Shown here piece after piece: positions 24,533 to 33,384 of a stretch of 64,000 nucleotides of DNA. Position numbers and translations under genes: made by a program. This DNA comes from Sphingomonas paucimobilis NBRC 13935 (GTDB lineage: Bacteria; Pseudomonadota; Alphaproteobacteria; Sphingomonadales; Sphingomonadaceae): the NCBI RefSeq assembly GCF_000739895.2, contig NZ_BBJS01000050.1, positions 84,761-148,760 of the forward strand, read 5' to 3'. Each line of letters begins with the position of its first letter. The stretch's first letter is position 1. The notes below the pieces were generated by a model. That model was given only the letters and a program-made list of their open reading frames with translations, ran no database searches and had not been told where the DNA came from.

Positions 24533-27118
24533 TTGAAACATCGTCTCGGCCTGATCCTGGCCGCGCTCGCCCTGCCCTTCCCCGCGCTGGCCGCCCCCAA
24601 GACGGTGGCGACGCTTGATCGCTGGCAGGTGCGGATCGATCCCAAGGATGCCGAGGCCATGCGCGCCCATCCGCAAGCCGCGAACTGGTTGTCCGCGACC
24701 GTGCCAGGCAGCGTGCAGCAGGATTTGATCGCCGCCAACATCGTCCCCGATCCCTATAAGGGCGCGAACGAAGCTGCGATCCAATGGGCGGGCCTGACCG
24801 GCTGGCAATATCGCACCAATCTCGACGTGACGCCCGCGATGCTGCGTCGCGATCATCTCGACCTGGTGTTCGACGGGCTCGACACCTTCGCGACCGTCAC
24901 GGTGAACGGCCAGCCCCTGCTCTCCGCGGACAACGCCCATCGCCGCTGGCGCGCCGATGCCAAGCCGCTGCTCAAGGCGGGCGCGAACGAGGTGCTCGTC
25001 ACCTTCGCCTCACCAATCAAGACGCTCCAGCCGATGGTGCTGGCCGAGAAGAATCCGCTGCCCGGCGAATATGACTCGCCCTATGGCGACGAGCCCAAGG
25101 GCAAGCAGACCTCGCCCTATATCCGCAAGCCCAAATACCAATATGGCTGGGACTGGGCGCCGCGCATCGTCGATATCGGCATCTGGCGCCCCGCCCGGCT
25201 GGAGGCGTGGGATGCCGCGCGGATCGACAATCTCCGCATCGAACAGGAAGCGCTGACCGACGCCGAGGCGCGCATCCTCGCCCGCGCCTCGGTGGTCGCC
25301 GACCGTGCGCAGACCGGCCGCATGGACGTGACCGTCACCGGCCCTGACGGCCGCCGTATCCGGGTAAAGCGCGACGTCGCCTTGCAGCCTGGCGAGAATG
25401 ACGTGGTCGTCCCCGTCTCGATCACCCGCCCACAGCGCTGGCAACCGATCGGCTATGGCGCGCACCCGCTCTACACGGTCAACGCCGTGCTGGCAGGCGC
25501 GGACGCAACCGAAAAGCGCACCGGCCTGCGCACCGTCGAACTGGTCCGCAAGGACGGCAGCTTCGGGCTGAAGATCAACGGCAACGTCATCTTCGCCAAG
25601 GGCACCAACGTCATCCCCTTCGACGCCTTCCCCGCGCGCGTCACCGCCGCGACCGAGCGCCAGTTGCTCGAAAAGGCGGCCAAGGCGAACATGAACATGG
25701 TCCGCATCTGGGGCGGCGGCTATTATCCCGAGGATAGTTTCTACAACGCCGCCGACGAACTCGGCCTGATGGTTTGGCAGGACTTCATGTTCGGGGGCGC
25801 CGTCACGCCCCCCGACGCCCAGTTCCGTGAGAATGTCCGGATCGAGGCGGAGGAACAGGTCGCACGCCTGCAATCGCATCCCTCGCTCGTCATCTGGGCG
25901 GGCAATAACGAGGTGCTGTCGGGCTGGGAAAACTGGTCGGATCGCAAGGCGTTTAAAAAGGCGGTCGGCCCCGACGAGCAGGAGCGGATCGGCACCGGCA
26001 TGGCGGTGCTGTTCGACCGGGTGCTGCGCGAGGCGGTGACCAAGAATTCGCCGGGCATTCCCTATTGGCCGGGCTCCCCCTCGACAGATTATGAAGCGCC
26101 CACGGATACCGACAAGAATGGCGACCGCCATTTCTGGGACGTCTGGTCGGGCTCCAAACCGATCGAGCGCTATACCGACAGTTGCCCGCGCTTCATGTCG
26201 GAGTACGGCTTCCAGGCTTTCCCCGACCTGTCGACCATCGCGACCTTCGCCGATCCGGCGGATTTCCGCATCGACAGCCCGGTGATGAAGGCGCACCAGA
26301 AGTTCCTGGCGGGTGAAGGCAATGACCGCATCACCTTCTACCTGAAGCAATATTACCGGACCCCGCGCGATTTCGCCGATCTCGTCTATCTGTCCCAGGC
26401 GATGCAGGCCCGCGCCATCGGCCTGGCCGCACGTCACCACCGCGCCTGTCGGCCGGTGACGCTGGGTTCGCTCTATTGGCAGCTCAACGATAGCTGGCCC
26501 GCGATCAGTTGGTCGAGCATCGACTGGACCGGGCATGACAAGATGCTCCAGCACGAGGTCCGCCGCTTCTTCGCGCCCCAGACCATCGTGGCGGAAACCA
26601 AGCCCGACGCGACCCGCATCGCGCTGGTCTCCGACGCCACCACGCCGAAGCCGCTCGGCTGGCGCGTCACCGGATATGGCATGGACGGCCGCAAGCTGGG
26701 CTCGCAATCGGGCAGCGTGACCATGGCCGCCGCCTCGGCCAGCGATGTCGCGATGATCCCCGACGCGACGCTCTTCACCGGTGCCGCGCCGGAGAGCAGC
26801 TATGCCGTTGCCGAGCTGTTCGATGGCGACAAGGTGATCGCCCGCCAGATCATCGAGCGGAAGATGCCGCGCGACATGGCCTATCCTGCCCCCGGCATCA
26901 CCGCCCGCTGGGCGGGCAAATCGCTCACGCTCACCGCCCGCAACCTGGCGCGACAGGTACAGGTCAGCTTCGGGACCATCGCCGCCGAACCGTCCGACGA
27001 TGGCTTCGACCTGTTGCCCGGCGAGAGCATCACGCTCACGATCGACAGCGACGCGGACGCCGCCACCCTGGCACAGACGCTCGCCATTCACACCCTCGGT
27101 CCGAAGGACGCCCAGTGA
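24533..27118 (+). CDS. Exported GH2 beta-mannosidase
   Basis: An 861-residue GH2 enzyme expected to remove the beta-1,4-linked core mannose of N-glycans or mannooligosaccharides. Domains: sugar-binding (WLSATVPGSVQQDLIAANIVPDPY, the beta-mannosidase hallmark, then WQYRTNLDV), immunoglobulin-like, and a catalytic barrel with acid/base Glu in IWAGNNEVLSGW and nucleophile Glu in FMSEYGFQAFPD. YGWDWAPRI and WGGGYYPEDSFYNAADELGLMVWQDFMFG are further beta-mannosidase signatures. Possible ATGs at 24386 and 24455 precede it, but TTG 24533 has GGGGA upstream and opens a clean signal peptide (LKHRLGLILAALALPFPALA). It heads a five-gene operon, with its stop overlapping the next start (GTGA). Confidence 0.9.
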   Translation: MKHRLGLILAALALPFPALAAPKTVATLDRWQVRIDPKDAEAMRAHPQAANWLSATVPGSVQQDLIAANIVPDPYKGANEAAIQWAGLTGWQYRTNLDVTPAMLRRDHLDLVFDGLDTFATVTVNGQPLLSADNAHRRWRADAKPLLKAGANEVLVTFASPIKTLQPMVLAEKNPLPGEYDSPYGDEPKGKQTSPYIRKPKYQYGWDWAPRIVDIGIWRPARLEAWDAARIDNLRIEQEALTDAEARILARASVVADRAQTGRMDVTVTGPDGRRIRVKRDVALQPGENDVVVPVSITRPQRWQPIGYGAHPLYTVNAVLAGADATEKRTGLRTVELVRKDGSFGLKINGNVIFAKGTNVIPFDAFPARVTAATERQLLEKAAKANMNMVRIWGGGYYPEDSFYNAADELGLMVWQDFMFGGAVTPPDAQFRENVRIEAEEQVARLQSHPSLVIWAGNNEVLSGWENWSDRKAFKKAVGPDEQERIGTGMAVLFDRVLREAVTKNSPGIPYWPGSPSTDYEAPTDTDKNGDRHFWDVWSGSKPIERYTDSCPRFMSEYGFQAFPDLSTIATFADPADFRIDSPVMKAHQKFLAGEGNDRITFYLKQYYRTPRDFADLVYLSQAMQARAIGLAARHHRACRPVTLGSLYWQLNDSWPAISWSSIDWTGHDKMLQHEVRRFFAPQTIVAETKPDATRIALVSDATTPKPLGWRVTGYGMDGRKLGSQSGSVTMAAASASDVAMIPDATLFTGAAPESSYAVAELFDGDKVIARQIIERKMPRDMAYPAPGITARWAGKSLTLTARNLARQVQVSFGTIAAEPSDDGFDLLPGESITLTIDSDADAATLAQTLAIHTLGPKDAQ

Positions 27119-29631
27119 TCCCCTTCCTCCTCCTCGCCGCCGCCGGTCAGGCCGCCGCCCCCGCCCTTCCCGCCGCCGCGCAGAAGCTGACCGTCGAACA
27201 GAAGGCGGCGCAACTGGTCAACGAGGCGCCGGCCGAACCCGCGCTCGACCTGCCGGCTTATGACTGGTGGAGCGAAGGGCTGCACGGCATCGCGCGCAAC
27301 GGTCCCGCGACCGTCTTCCCGCAGGCGATGGGCATGGCCGCGACCTGGGATCCGGCGCTGATCGAAAAGGTCGGCGATGTCGTCGCGGTCGAGGCGCGCG
27401 CCAAATTCAACACCAAGCCGATCAATGCCGATCGCGGTCTGTTCGAGGGGCTGACCATCTGGTCGCCCAACATCAATATCTTCCGCGATCCGCGTTGGGG
27501 CCGGGGCCAGGAGACCTATGGCGAGGATCCGTTCCTCACCAGCCGGATCGGCATTGCCTTCGTACGGGGCCTTCAGGGCCCGGACCTGAAGCATCCCAAG
27601 GTCATCGCGACCGTCAAGCATCTCGCCGTCCATTCGGGCCCCGAGGGCGGGCGTGACAGCTTCGACGTGATGGTTTCCCCGCGCGACCTGGAGGCGACCT
27701 ACCTCCCCGCCTTCCGCGCGACGGTGACCGAGGGCAAGGCGCTGTCGCTGATGTGCGCCTATAATGCGATCCACGGTACGCCGGTCTGCGCCAACCCGAT
27801 GCTGATGACGGAGCGGCTGCGCACCGATTGGGGCTTCAAGGGCCTGACGGTGTCCGACTGCGACGCGGTCGGCAATATCTGGATGTTCCACCATGCCCAG
27901 CCTGACGCACCGGCGGCGGCAGCGGCGGCGTTGCGCGCGGGCACCGACCTCAACTGCGGTAACACCTATCGCGCGCTGCCCGAGGCGTTGAAGCGCGGCC
28001 TGATCACCGAAGGCGAGATCGACACCGCGCTTGCCCGCGCGCTGGCGGTGCGACGGATGCTGACGGTCGATTCCCCATGGAACCGGATCAAGCCCAGCCA
28101 GCTCGGCACGCCGGCCAACCGTGCACTGGCGCTGGAGACGGCGCGCAAGGGCATCATCCTGCTCGACAATCCGAACGACCTGCTGCCGCTCAAGGGCAAG
28201 AAGCTGGCGGTGTTCGGCGCCGATGCCGATGACCTGGGCGTGCTGGAGGGCAATTATCACGGCTCGGCGATCGATCCGGTCACCCCGCTCGACGGCATCC
28301 GCGCCAAGTTCGGCCGCGATGTCCGCTATGCGCAAGGATCGGTGCTGGCCGAGGGTGCCTTCATCAACGTTCCTGAAACCGCACTGTCGGCCAACGGCAA
28401 GCCCGGCTTGGCGGTGGAGACGATGGGGGCGAATGGCCAGTGGATCGCCGCTGGACAGGATCGCCGCATCGATTTCAACTATACCAAGATCGCCCCGTTC
28501 CGCCGTCGCTGGACCGGCACGCTGACCCCGCCGGGGCCGGGCCAGTACAAGCTGCAACTCAACGGCCCCGCCTGCTGGCACGCCTGCCCGCCACATGATC
28601 CGGTCAAGCTGTGGATCGACGATCAACTGGTCATCGACGGCGTGATCGGGGCCAAGAACCTCGAAACCACGATCGACGGCACCGCGCCGCGCCGTATCGG
28701 GGTCGAGATCGATCACAAGGGCGGCGACGAAGGCTTCCGCCTGCAATGGCTGCCCCCCGCCGAAGCGCTTCAGGCCGAGGCGCTGAAGGTCGCCGGGACC
28801 GCCGATGTGCTGGTCGCGATCGTCGGCCTGTCGCCCGATCTGGAGGGCGAAGCGCTGGGCGTCTCGGTCCCCGGCTTTGCGGGCGGCGACCGGACAGAGG
28901 TTGTTCTTCCCGAGCCGCAGCGCAACCTGCTCGCCGCGCTTCAGGCGACCGGCAAGCCGGTGGTCGCGGTAATCGTTTCGGGTTCGGCCGTATCGCTCGG
29001 TGATATCAAGCCCGCCGCGACGCTGGCGGCCTTCTATCCGGGCGCCGAAGGCGGCACCGCGCTGGCCGAAATCCTCAGTGGCGACGTGAATCCGTCGGGC
29101 CGCCTGCCCGTCACCATCTATCACTCCGCCGCCGACCTGCCCGCCTTCGCCGATTACGGGATGAAGGAGCGGACCTATCGTTACTTCACCGGCAAGCCCG
29201 CCTGGGGCTTCGGTCATGGCCTGAGCTACACGAAATTCGACTATGGCCAGCCGAGCGTGACCGCCAGCGTCGCGGTCGGGCAGCCCGTCGATGTCGCGGT
29301 GCAACTCCGCAATATCGGCCAGCGCGGTGGCGAGGAAGTGGCGCAAGCCTATCTGGTTCCCCCAGCGACCGACGAAAAGCCGGTACTGACCGATCCGATC
29401 CTGCAACGCCAGTTGGTCGGCTTCACCCGTGTCGCACTCAAGCCCGGTCAGACGGGCACGACACGCTTCACCATCGATCCGCGCATGATGAGCCAGGTCT
29501 GGCGCGACGGCACCCGCCGCATCCTGCCGGGCACCTACAAGCTCTATATCGGTGGTGGCCAGCCGGGCGATGGTGCGGGTCAATGGACCCAGTTCACCGT
29601 GACCGGTGACGCGCAGGAGTTGCCCAAGTGA
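27115..29631 (+). CDS. Exported GH3 glycoside hydrolase with PA14 insertion (beta-xylosidase-like)
   Basis: An 838-residue GH3 enzyme starting at GTG 27115, inside the stop of the mannosidase gene. A short Sec signal precedes the first barrel (YDWWSEGLHGIARNG, NIFRDPRWGRGQETYGEDPFLTS). The nucleophile Asp is in LTVSDCDAVGNI, the variant typical of plant and bacterial beta-xylosidases rather than classical beta-glucosidases. A PA14 domain (about residues 440-560, GTLTPPGPGQYKLQLNGPACW) interrupts the second domain, and a fibronectin-type domain closes the protein. Between a beta-mannosidase and two alpha-mannosidases, removal of the beta-1,2-xylose of plant N-glycans is the most sensible job, as for the GH3 enzyme of the Xanthomonas nix cluster. 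Beta-glucosidase activity remains possible. Confidence 0.85.
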   Translation: MIPFLLLAAAGQAAAPALPAAAQKLTVEQKAAQLVNEAPAEPALDLPAYDWWSEGLHGIARNGPATVFPQAMGMAATWDPALIEKVGDVVAVEARAKFNTKPINADRGLFEGLTIWSPNINIFRDPRWGRGQETYGEDPFLTSRIGIAFVRGLQGPDLKHPKVIATVKHLAVHSGPEGGRDSFDVMVSPRDLEATYLPAFRATVTEGKALSLMCAYNAIHGTPVCANPMLMTERLRTDWGFKGLTVSDCDAVGNIWMFHHAQPDAPAAAAAALRAGTDLNCGNTYRALPEALKRGLITEGEIDTALARALAVRRMLTVDSPWNRIKPSQLGTPANRALALETARKGIILLDNPNDLLPLKGKKLAVFGADADDLGVLEGNYHGSAIDPVTPLDGIRAKFGRDVRYAQGSVLAEGAFINVPETALSANGKPGLAVETMGANGQWIAAGQDRRIDFNYTKIAPFRRRWTGTLTPPGPGQYKLQLNGPACWHACPPHDPVKLWIDDQLVIDGVIGAKNLETTIDGTAPRRIGVEIDHKGGDEGFRLQWLPPAEALQAEALKVAGTADVLVAIVGLSPDLEGEALGVSVPGFAGGDRTEVVLPEPQRNLLAALQATGKPVVAVIVSGSAVSLGDIKPAATLAAFYPGAEGGTALAEILSGDVNPSGRLPVTIYHSAADLPAFADYGMKERTYRYFTGKPAWGFGHGLSYTKFDYGQPSVTASVAVGQPVDVAVQLRNIGQRGGEEVAQAYLVPPATDEKPVLTDPILQRQLVGFTRVALKPGQTGTTRFTIDPRMMSQVWRDGTRRILPGTYKLYIGGGQPGDGAGQWTQFTVTGDAQELPK

Positions 29632-31052
29632 CGCCGAACCGTCGTGAGCTGATGGCGGGGGCTGCCGCGCTCGCCGCCACGCCAGCCTTTGCCGCTGCGC
29701 CCGCGCTCGTCAGCAAGCGCCCGCCGGTTGCCGAACGCCGCTTCGTATCGAAGGCGGTCGAGGCGGAGATCACGCGTATCTCCAAGTTGATCGCCGATCC
29801 GACGCTGCGCTGGATGTTCGGGAATTGCTATCCCAACACGCTCGACACCACCGTGTTGTCGCTGGGCGAGGTGAACGGCAAGCCGGATGCCTTCGTCATC
29901 ACCGGCGACATTCCGTGCCTGTGGCTACGGGATTCGGCGGCGCAGTTGCGGCCCTATCTCCATCTGGTGAAGCGCGATCCGGCGCTGGGGCGGCTGTTCC
30001 GTGGGTTGATCGGGCGACAGGCGCGCTCGATCCTGATCGATCCTTACGCCAATGCCTTCATGCAGGACCCGAGCGCCAAGACCAATCTGAGCTGGGCGCT
30101 GAAGGACGATACCGAGATGAAGCCCGGCGTCGCCGAGCGAAAATGGGAAATCGATTCCCTCTGCTACGCGATCCGGCTGGCCTATGGCTATTGGCGCGAG
30201 ACGGGCGATGTGACGCCGTTCGATGCGGAATGGAAAGCCTCGGCCCGTCTGATCGTGAAGACCTTTCGCGAGCAGCAGCGCAAGGACGGCCTCGGCCCTT
30301 ATGGCTTCCGCCGCTCCGCGCCCGAGCCGACCGAGACGCTCTATCGCGGCTATGGCCTGCCGACGCGCCCCAACGGCATGATCCATTCGGGCTTCCGCCC
30401 CTCGGACGATGCGTGCCTGTACGAACAATTCGTACCCGCCAACCTGTTCGCCATGACGACGCTGCGCGAGTTGGCGACCCTGTCCAACGCGGTCGGTGAG
30501 CCTGCTCTGGCACAGGACGCGACCGCACTCGCCGCCGAGGTCGAGGGTGCGCTGAAACAGCATGGCACCATGACGCTGCCGAGCGGCGAGCACGTCTGGG
30601 CGTTCGAGGTCGATGGTTACGGCAATGCCGTCTTCATGGACGACGCCAATGTGCCGTCGCTGTCGGGCATGGCCTATCTGGGCTGCGTCGATCCGACCGA
30701 TCCGCTGTGGCAGCGCACCGTCGCGGCATGCTGGAGCACGAACAATCCCTGGTATTTCGAGGGCAAGGCCCTGACCGGCATCGGCGGCCCGCATACCGGC
30801 CCCGGCCAGGTCTGGCCGATGTCGGTCATCGTCCGCGCGCTCACCTCGACCGATCCAGCGCTGCTGCGATCTAGCCTAGCGATGTTGCGCGGCTCGCAGG
30901 GTGGTACCGGCTTCATTCACGAAGGGGTCGATATCGACGATCCCACCAAGTTCACGCGCGACTGGTTCGCCTGGGCCAATGGCCTGTTCGGCGAATTGAT
31001 CGTCCATGTCGCGGCCACCCGGCCGCAGGTTTTGCGGGAGACGTTCGCATGA
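29628..31052 (+). CDS. GH125 exo-alpha-1,6-mannosidase
   Basis: A 474-residue inverting alpha-1,6-mannosidase (family formerly DUF1237). The Tat-type N-terminus NRRELMAGAAALAATPAFA suggests periplasmic location. Family landmarks are FGNCYPNTLDTTV, TGDIPCLWLRDSAAQLRPYL, GYGLPTRPNGMIHSGFRPSDDACLY, FMDDANVPSLSGMAYLG and IGGPHTGPGQVWPMS. Start GTG 29628 overlaps the GH3 stop (GTGA), and the stop overlaps the GH92 start (ATGA). GH125 enzymes trim the alpha-1,6 mannose of the N-glycan core once the alpha-1,3 branch has been removed, so the neighbouring GH92 enzyme should act first. Length is normal. Confidence 0.93.
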   Translation: MTPNRRELMAGAAALAATPAFAAAPALVSKRPPVAERRFVSKAVEAEITRISKLIADPTLRWMFGNCYPNTLDTTVLSLGEVNGKPDAFVITGDIPCLWLRDSAAQLRPYLHLVKRDPALGRLFRGLIGRQARSILIDPYANAFMQDPSAKTNLSWALKDDTEMKPGVAERKWEIDSLCYAIRLAYGYWRETGDVTPFDAEWKASARLIVKTFREQQRKDGLGPYGFRRSAPEPTETLYRGYGLPTRPNGMIHSGFRPSDDACLYEQFVPANLFAMTTLRELATLSNAVGEPALAQDATALAAEVEGALKQHGTMTLPSGEHVWAFEVDGYGNAVFMDDANVPSLSGMAYLGCVDPTDPLWQRTVAACWSTNNPWYFEGKALTGIGGPHTGPGQVWPMSVIVRALTSTDPALLRSSLAMLRGSQGGTGFIHEGVDIDDPTKFTRDWFAWANGLFGELIVHVAATRPQVLRETFA

Positions 31053-33361
31053 TTTTGACCCGCCGCTCGCTTCTCGCCGGGACCGCGCTCGCCAGTCTCC
31101 CGATCCGGGGCGTCACGGCCGCCGTGCCGATGACGGTCGCGCGTCCCAATCTGTTCGTCGGCACCGGCGGCGATGGTCATACCTATCCGGGCGCGGTCCT
31201 GCCCTTCGGCATGGTTCAGCTCAGCCCCGATACCGATGTCGAGCGCTGGGATACCTGCTCGGGCTATCATCATGGCGACGGCTCGATCATGGGGTTCAGC
31301 CACACCCATTTGTCGGGCACCGGCATCGGCGACATGCTCGACGTGCTGGTCGTGCCGACGCGGGGCGAGTTGAAGCTGGTACCGGGGCCGCTCTCCAACC
31401 CCGATGAAGGCTATCGCCAGCGTTATTCGGACGAACGAGCCGAGCCTGGCTATTACCGGGTCAAGCTGGAGTCCGGCGTCTTGGCCGAACTCACCGTGAC
31501 CGAGCGGACCGGCTGGCACCGCTACACCTATCCGAAGGGGCCGGGCCATGTCCTGATCGACCTGTCACACCTCGTCCTCGACAAGAGCGATGCCAAGCCC
31601 CTGATCACCGATGCGGAACTGACCATCGAGCCCGATGGCACGATCACCGGCACCCGCCGTGTGTTCCGCTGGGCCAAGGGACGGCGCATCTTCTTCGCGC
31701 TGCAGATGTCGAAGAAGCCGACACGCATCCAGCTTTATGGCGACAATGATGCCCCCGCGAACGGCAAGGCCGTCAAGGGCAACCGCCTGAAGGCTGCGCT
31801 GCATTTCGACGAGCTGGGCGATGCGCCATTGCTGATCCGTTGCGGCATCTCGGCGGTCGATGTCGCGGGCGCCAAGGCGAACTTGGCCGCTGAGGCCCAG
31901 CATTGGGACTTCGACCGCACCCGCCGCGCCGCCATGGCGCGCTGGGCCGAGACACTGGGCGGCGTCCGCGTCGAGGGCGGGACCGAGGATCAGCGGACGA
32001 TCCTGGCCTCCGCCAACTATCACACGCTGATTGCGCCCACGCTCTTTTCGGACGTGGACGGGCGCTATGTCGGGCTCGATCAGAAGGTCCACACCCTGCC
32101 TGCCGGACAGTTCGCCTACAGCACCTTCTCCACCTGGGACACGTACCGCGCGCTCCACCCCTGGCTGATCCTGACCCAGCCGGCGCAGGCCAAGAAGCTG
32201 ATCGACGACGTGATCCGCCAGACCCAGCAGAGCCTGTATGGTCCGCCGGTCTGGACGCTTCAGGGCAAGGAAACCGGCGTCATGATCGGCTGGCACGGCA
32301 CGCCGATCATGGCCGAGGCGATGGTCAAGGGCATTCCCGCCGATTACGCCGCCGCCTGGCCCGGTATCGCCAAGCGCAGCTTCGACTTCTCCGCGCCCGA
32401 TCTGGACAATAGCAAGGGCCGCGACCTGTATGACGCCAAGGGCTATGTCCCCGCCGATATCTGGTTCGAAAGCGTCAGCCGGACGCAGGAATACGCCTAT
32501 GACGACTGGGCGGCGTCCCACATCGCCCGAAAGGCCGGCAAGACGGCCGAGGCCGACCGGCTGCTCAAGCGATCGGGCAATTGGCGCAACGTCATCGATC
32601 CGACGATCGGCTTTGCCCGCCCGCGCTTCAACGATGGCAGTTGGTGGAAGGATTACGACCCCATCCAGCTCGGCCACATGCCCAAGCCCTGGTGGCGCGA
32701 CTATACCGAGGCCAATGGCTGGCAGGCGACCTTCCTCAACCAGCATGACGTCTATGGCCTGATCCGCCACATGGGCGGCGACGCCAAGTTCGAGGCCAAG
32801 CTGGACGAACTGTTCTCGGCGCCCTCGACGCTGCCCAAGAATGCGCCGCCCGACATTTCGGGCCTCGTCGGCCAGTACGCCCATGGCAATGAGCCGGACC
32901 AGCATGTCGCCTATCTCTACGCCTATGTCGGTGCGCCGTGGAAAACCCAGCGCATGGTTCGCCGCCTGCTGACCGAGATGTACAAGAACGCGCCCGACGG
33001 CATCATCGGCAACGATGACTGCGGCCAGATGAGCGCGTGGTTCCTCTTCTCGGCGCTCGGTTTCTATCCGGTCGATCCGGTCAGCGGCGCGTACGTCTTC
33101 GGCGGTCCGCTGTTCGACCGCGCGCAGGTCGCGATGGGTGGTGGCAGGACGCTGACCGTCGAGGCCAAGGGCAATGGCCCGGACGCACCTTACATCCAGT
33201 CGGTGACGTGGAACGGTCGTCCCTGGACCAAGAGCTGGATCGACCATGCCACGCTGGCCAAGGGCGGCACCCTGTCCTTCACCATGGGGGCAAAGCCCAA
33301 TCCCGCCTTCGGTCGCGATCCGAAGGACCGGCCGCCCTCCTTCGACCATATGCCCGCCTGA
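31049..33361 (+). CDS. GH92 alpha-mannosidase
   Basis: A 770-residue calcium-dependent exo-alpha-mannosidase. It has a Tat-like leader (LTRRSLLAGTALASLP). Signatures are VGTGGDGHTYPGAVLPFGMVQLSPDT, CSGYHHGDGSIMGFSHTHLSGTGIGDM, GNEPDQHVAYLYAYVGAPWKTQ and GNDDCGQMSAWFLFSALGFYPVDP. The catalytic base Asp is expected in the last motif, where the family usually has GNEDCGQ; here Asp replaces that Glu. GH92 enzymes remove alpha-1,2, -1,3 or -1,4 mannose, most likely the alpha-1,3 branch here. It is coupled to the GH125 gene by a 4-base overlap and followed after 23 bases by the fucosidase gene. Confidence 0.93.
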   Translation: MILTRRSLLAGTALASLPIRGVTAAVPMTVARPNLFVGTGGDGHTYPGAVLPFGMVQLSPDTDVERWDTCSGYHHGDGSIMGFSHTHLSGTGIGDMLDVLVVPTRGELKLVPGPLSNPDEGYRQRYSDERAEPGYYRVKLESGVLAELTVTERTGWHRYTYPKGPGHVLIDLSHLVLDKSDAKPLITDAELTIEPDGTITGTRRVFRWAKGRRIFFALQMSKKPTRIQLYGDNDAPANGKAVKGNRLKAALHFDELGDAPLLIRCGISAVDVAGAKANLAAEAQHWDFDRTRRAAMARWAETLGGVRVEGGTEDQRTILASANYHTLIAPTLFSDVDGRYVGLDQKVHTLPAGQFAYSTFSTWDTYRALHPWLILTQPAQAKKLIDDVIRQTQQSLYGPPVWTLQGKETGVMIGWHGTPIMAEAMVKGIPADYAAAWPGIAKRSFDFSAPDLDNSKGRDLYDAKGYVPADIWFESVSRTQEYAYDDWAASHIARKAGKTAEADRLLKRSGNWRNVIDPTIGFARPRFNDGSWWKDYDPIQLGHMPKPWWRDYTEANGWQATFLNQHDVYGLIRHMGGDAKFEAKLDELFSAPSTLPKNAPPDISGLVGQYAHGNEPDQHVAYLYAYVGAPWKTQRMVRRLLTEMYKNAPDGIIGNDDCGQMSAWFLFSALGFYPVDPVSGAYVFGGPLFDRAQVAMGGGRTLTVEAKGNGPDAPYIQSVTWNGRPWTKSWIDHATLAKGGTLSFTMGAKPNPAFGRDPKDRPPSFDHMPA

Positions 33362-33384
33362 TCCCTCCCGGAGCCGACCCGACA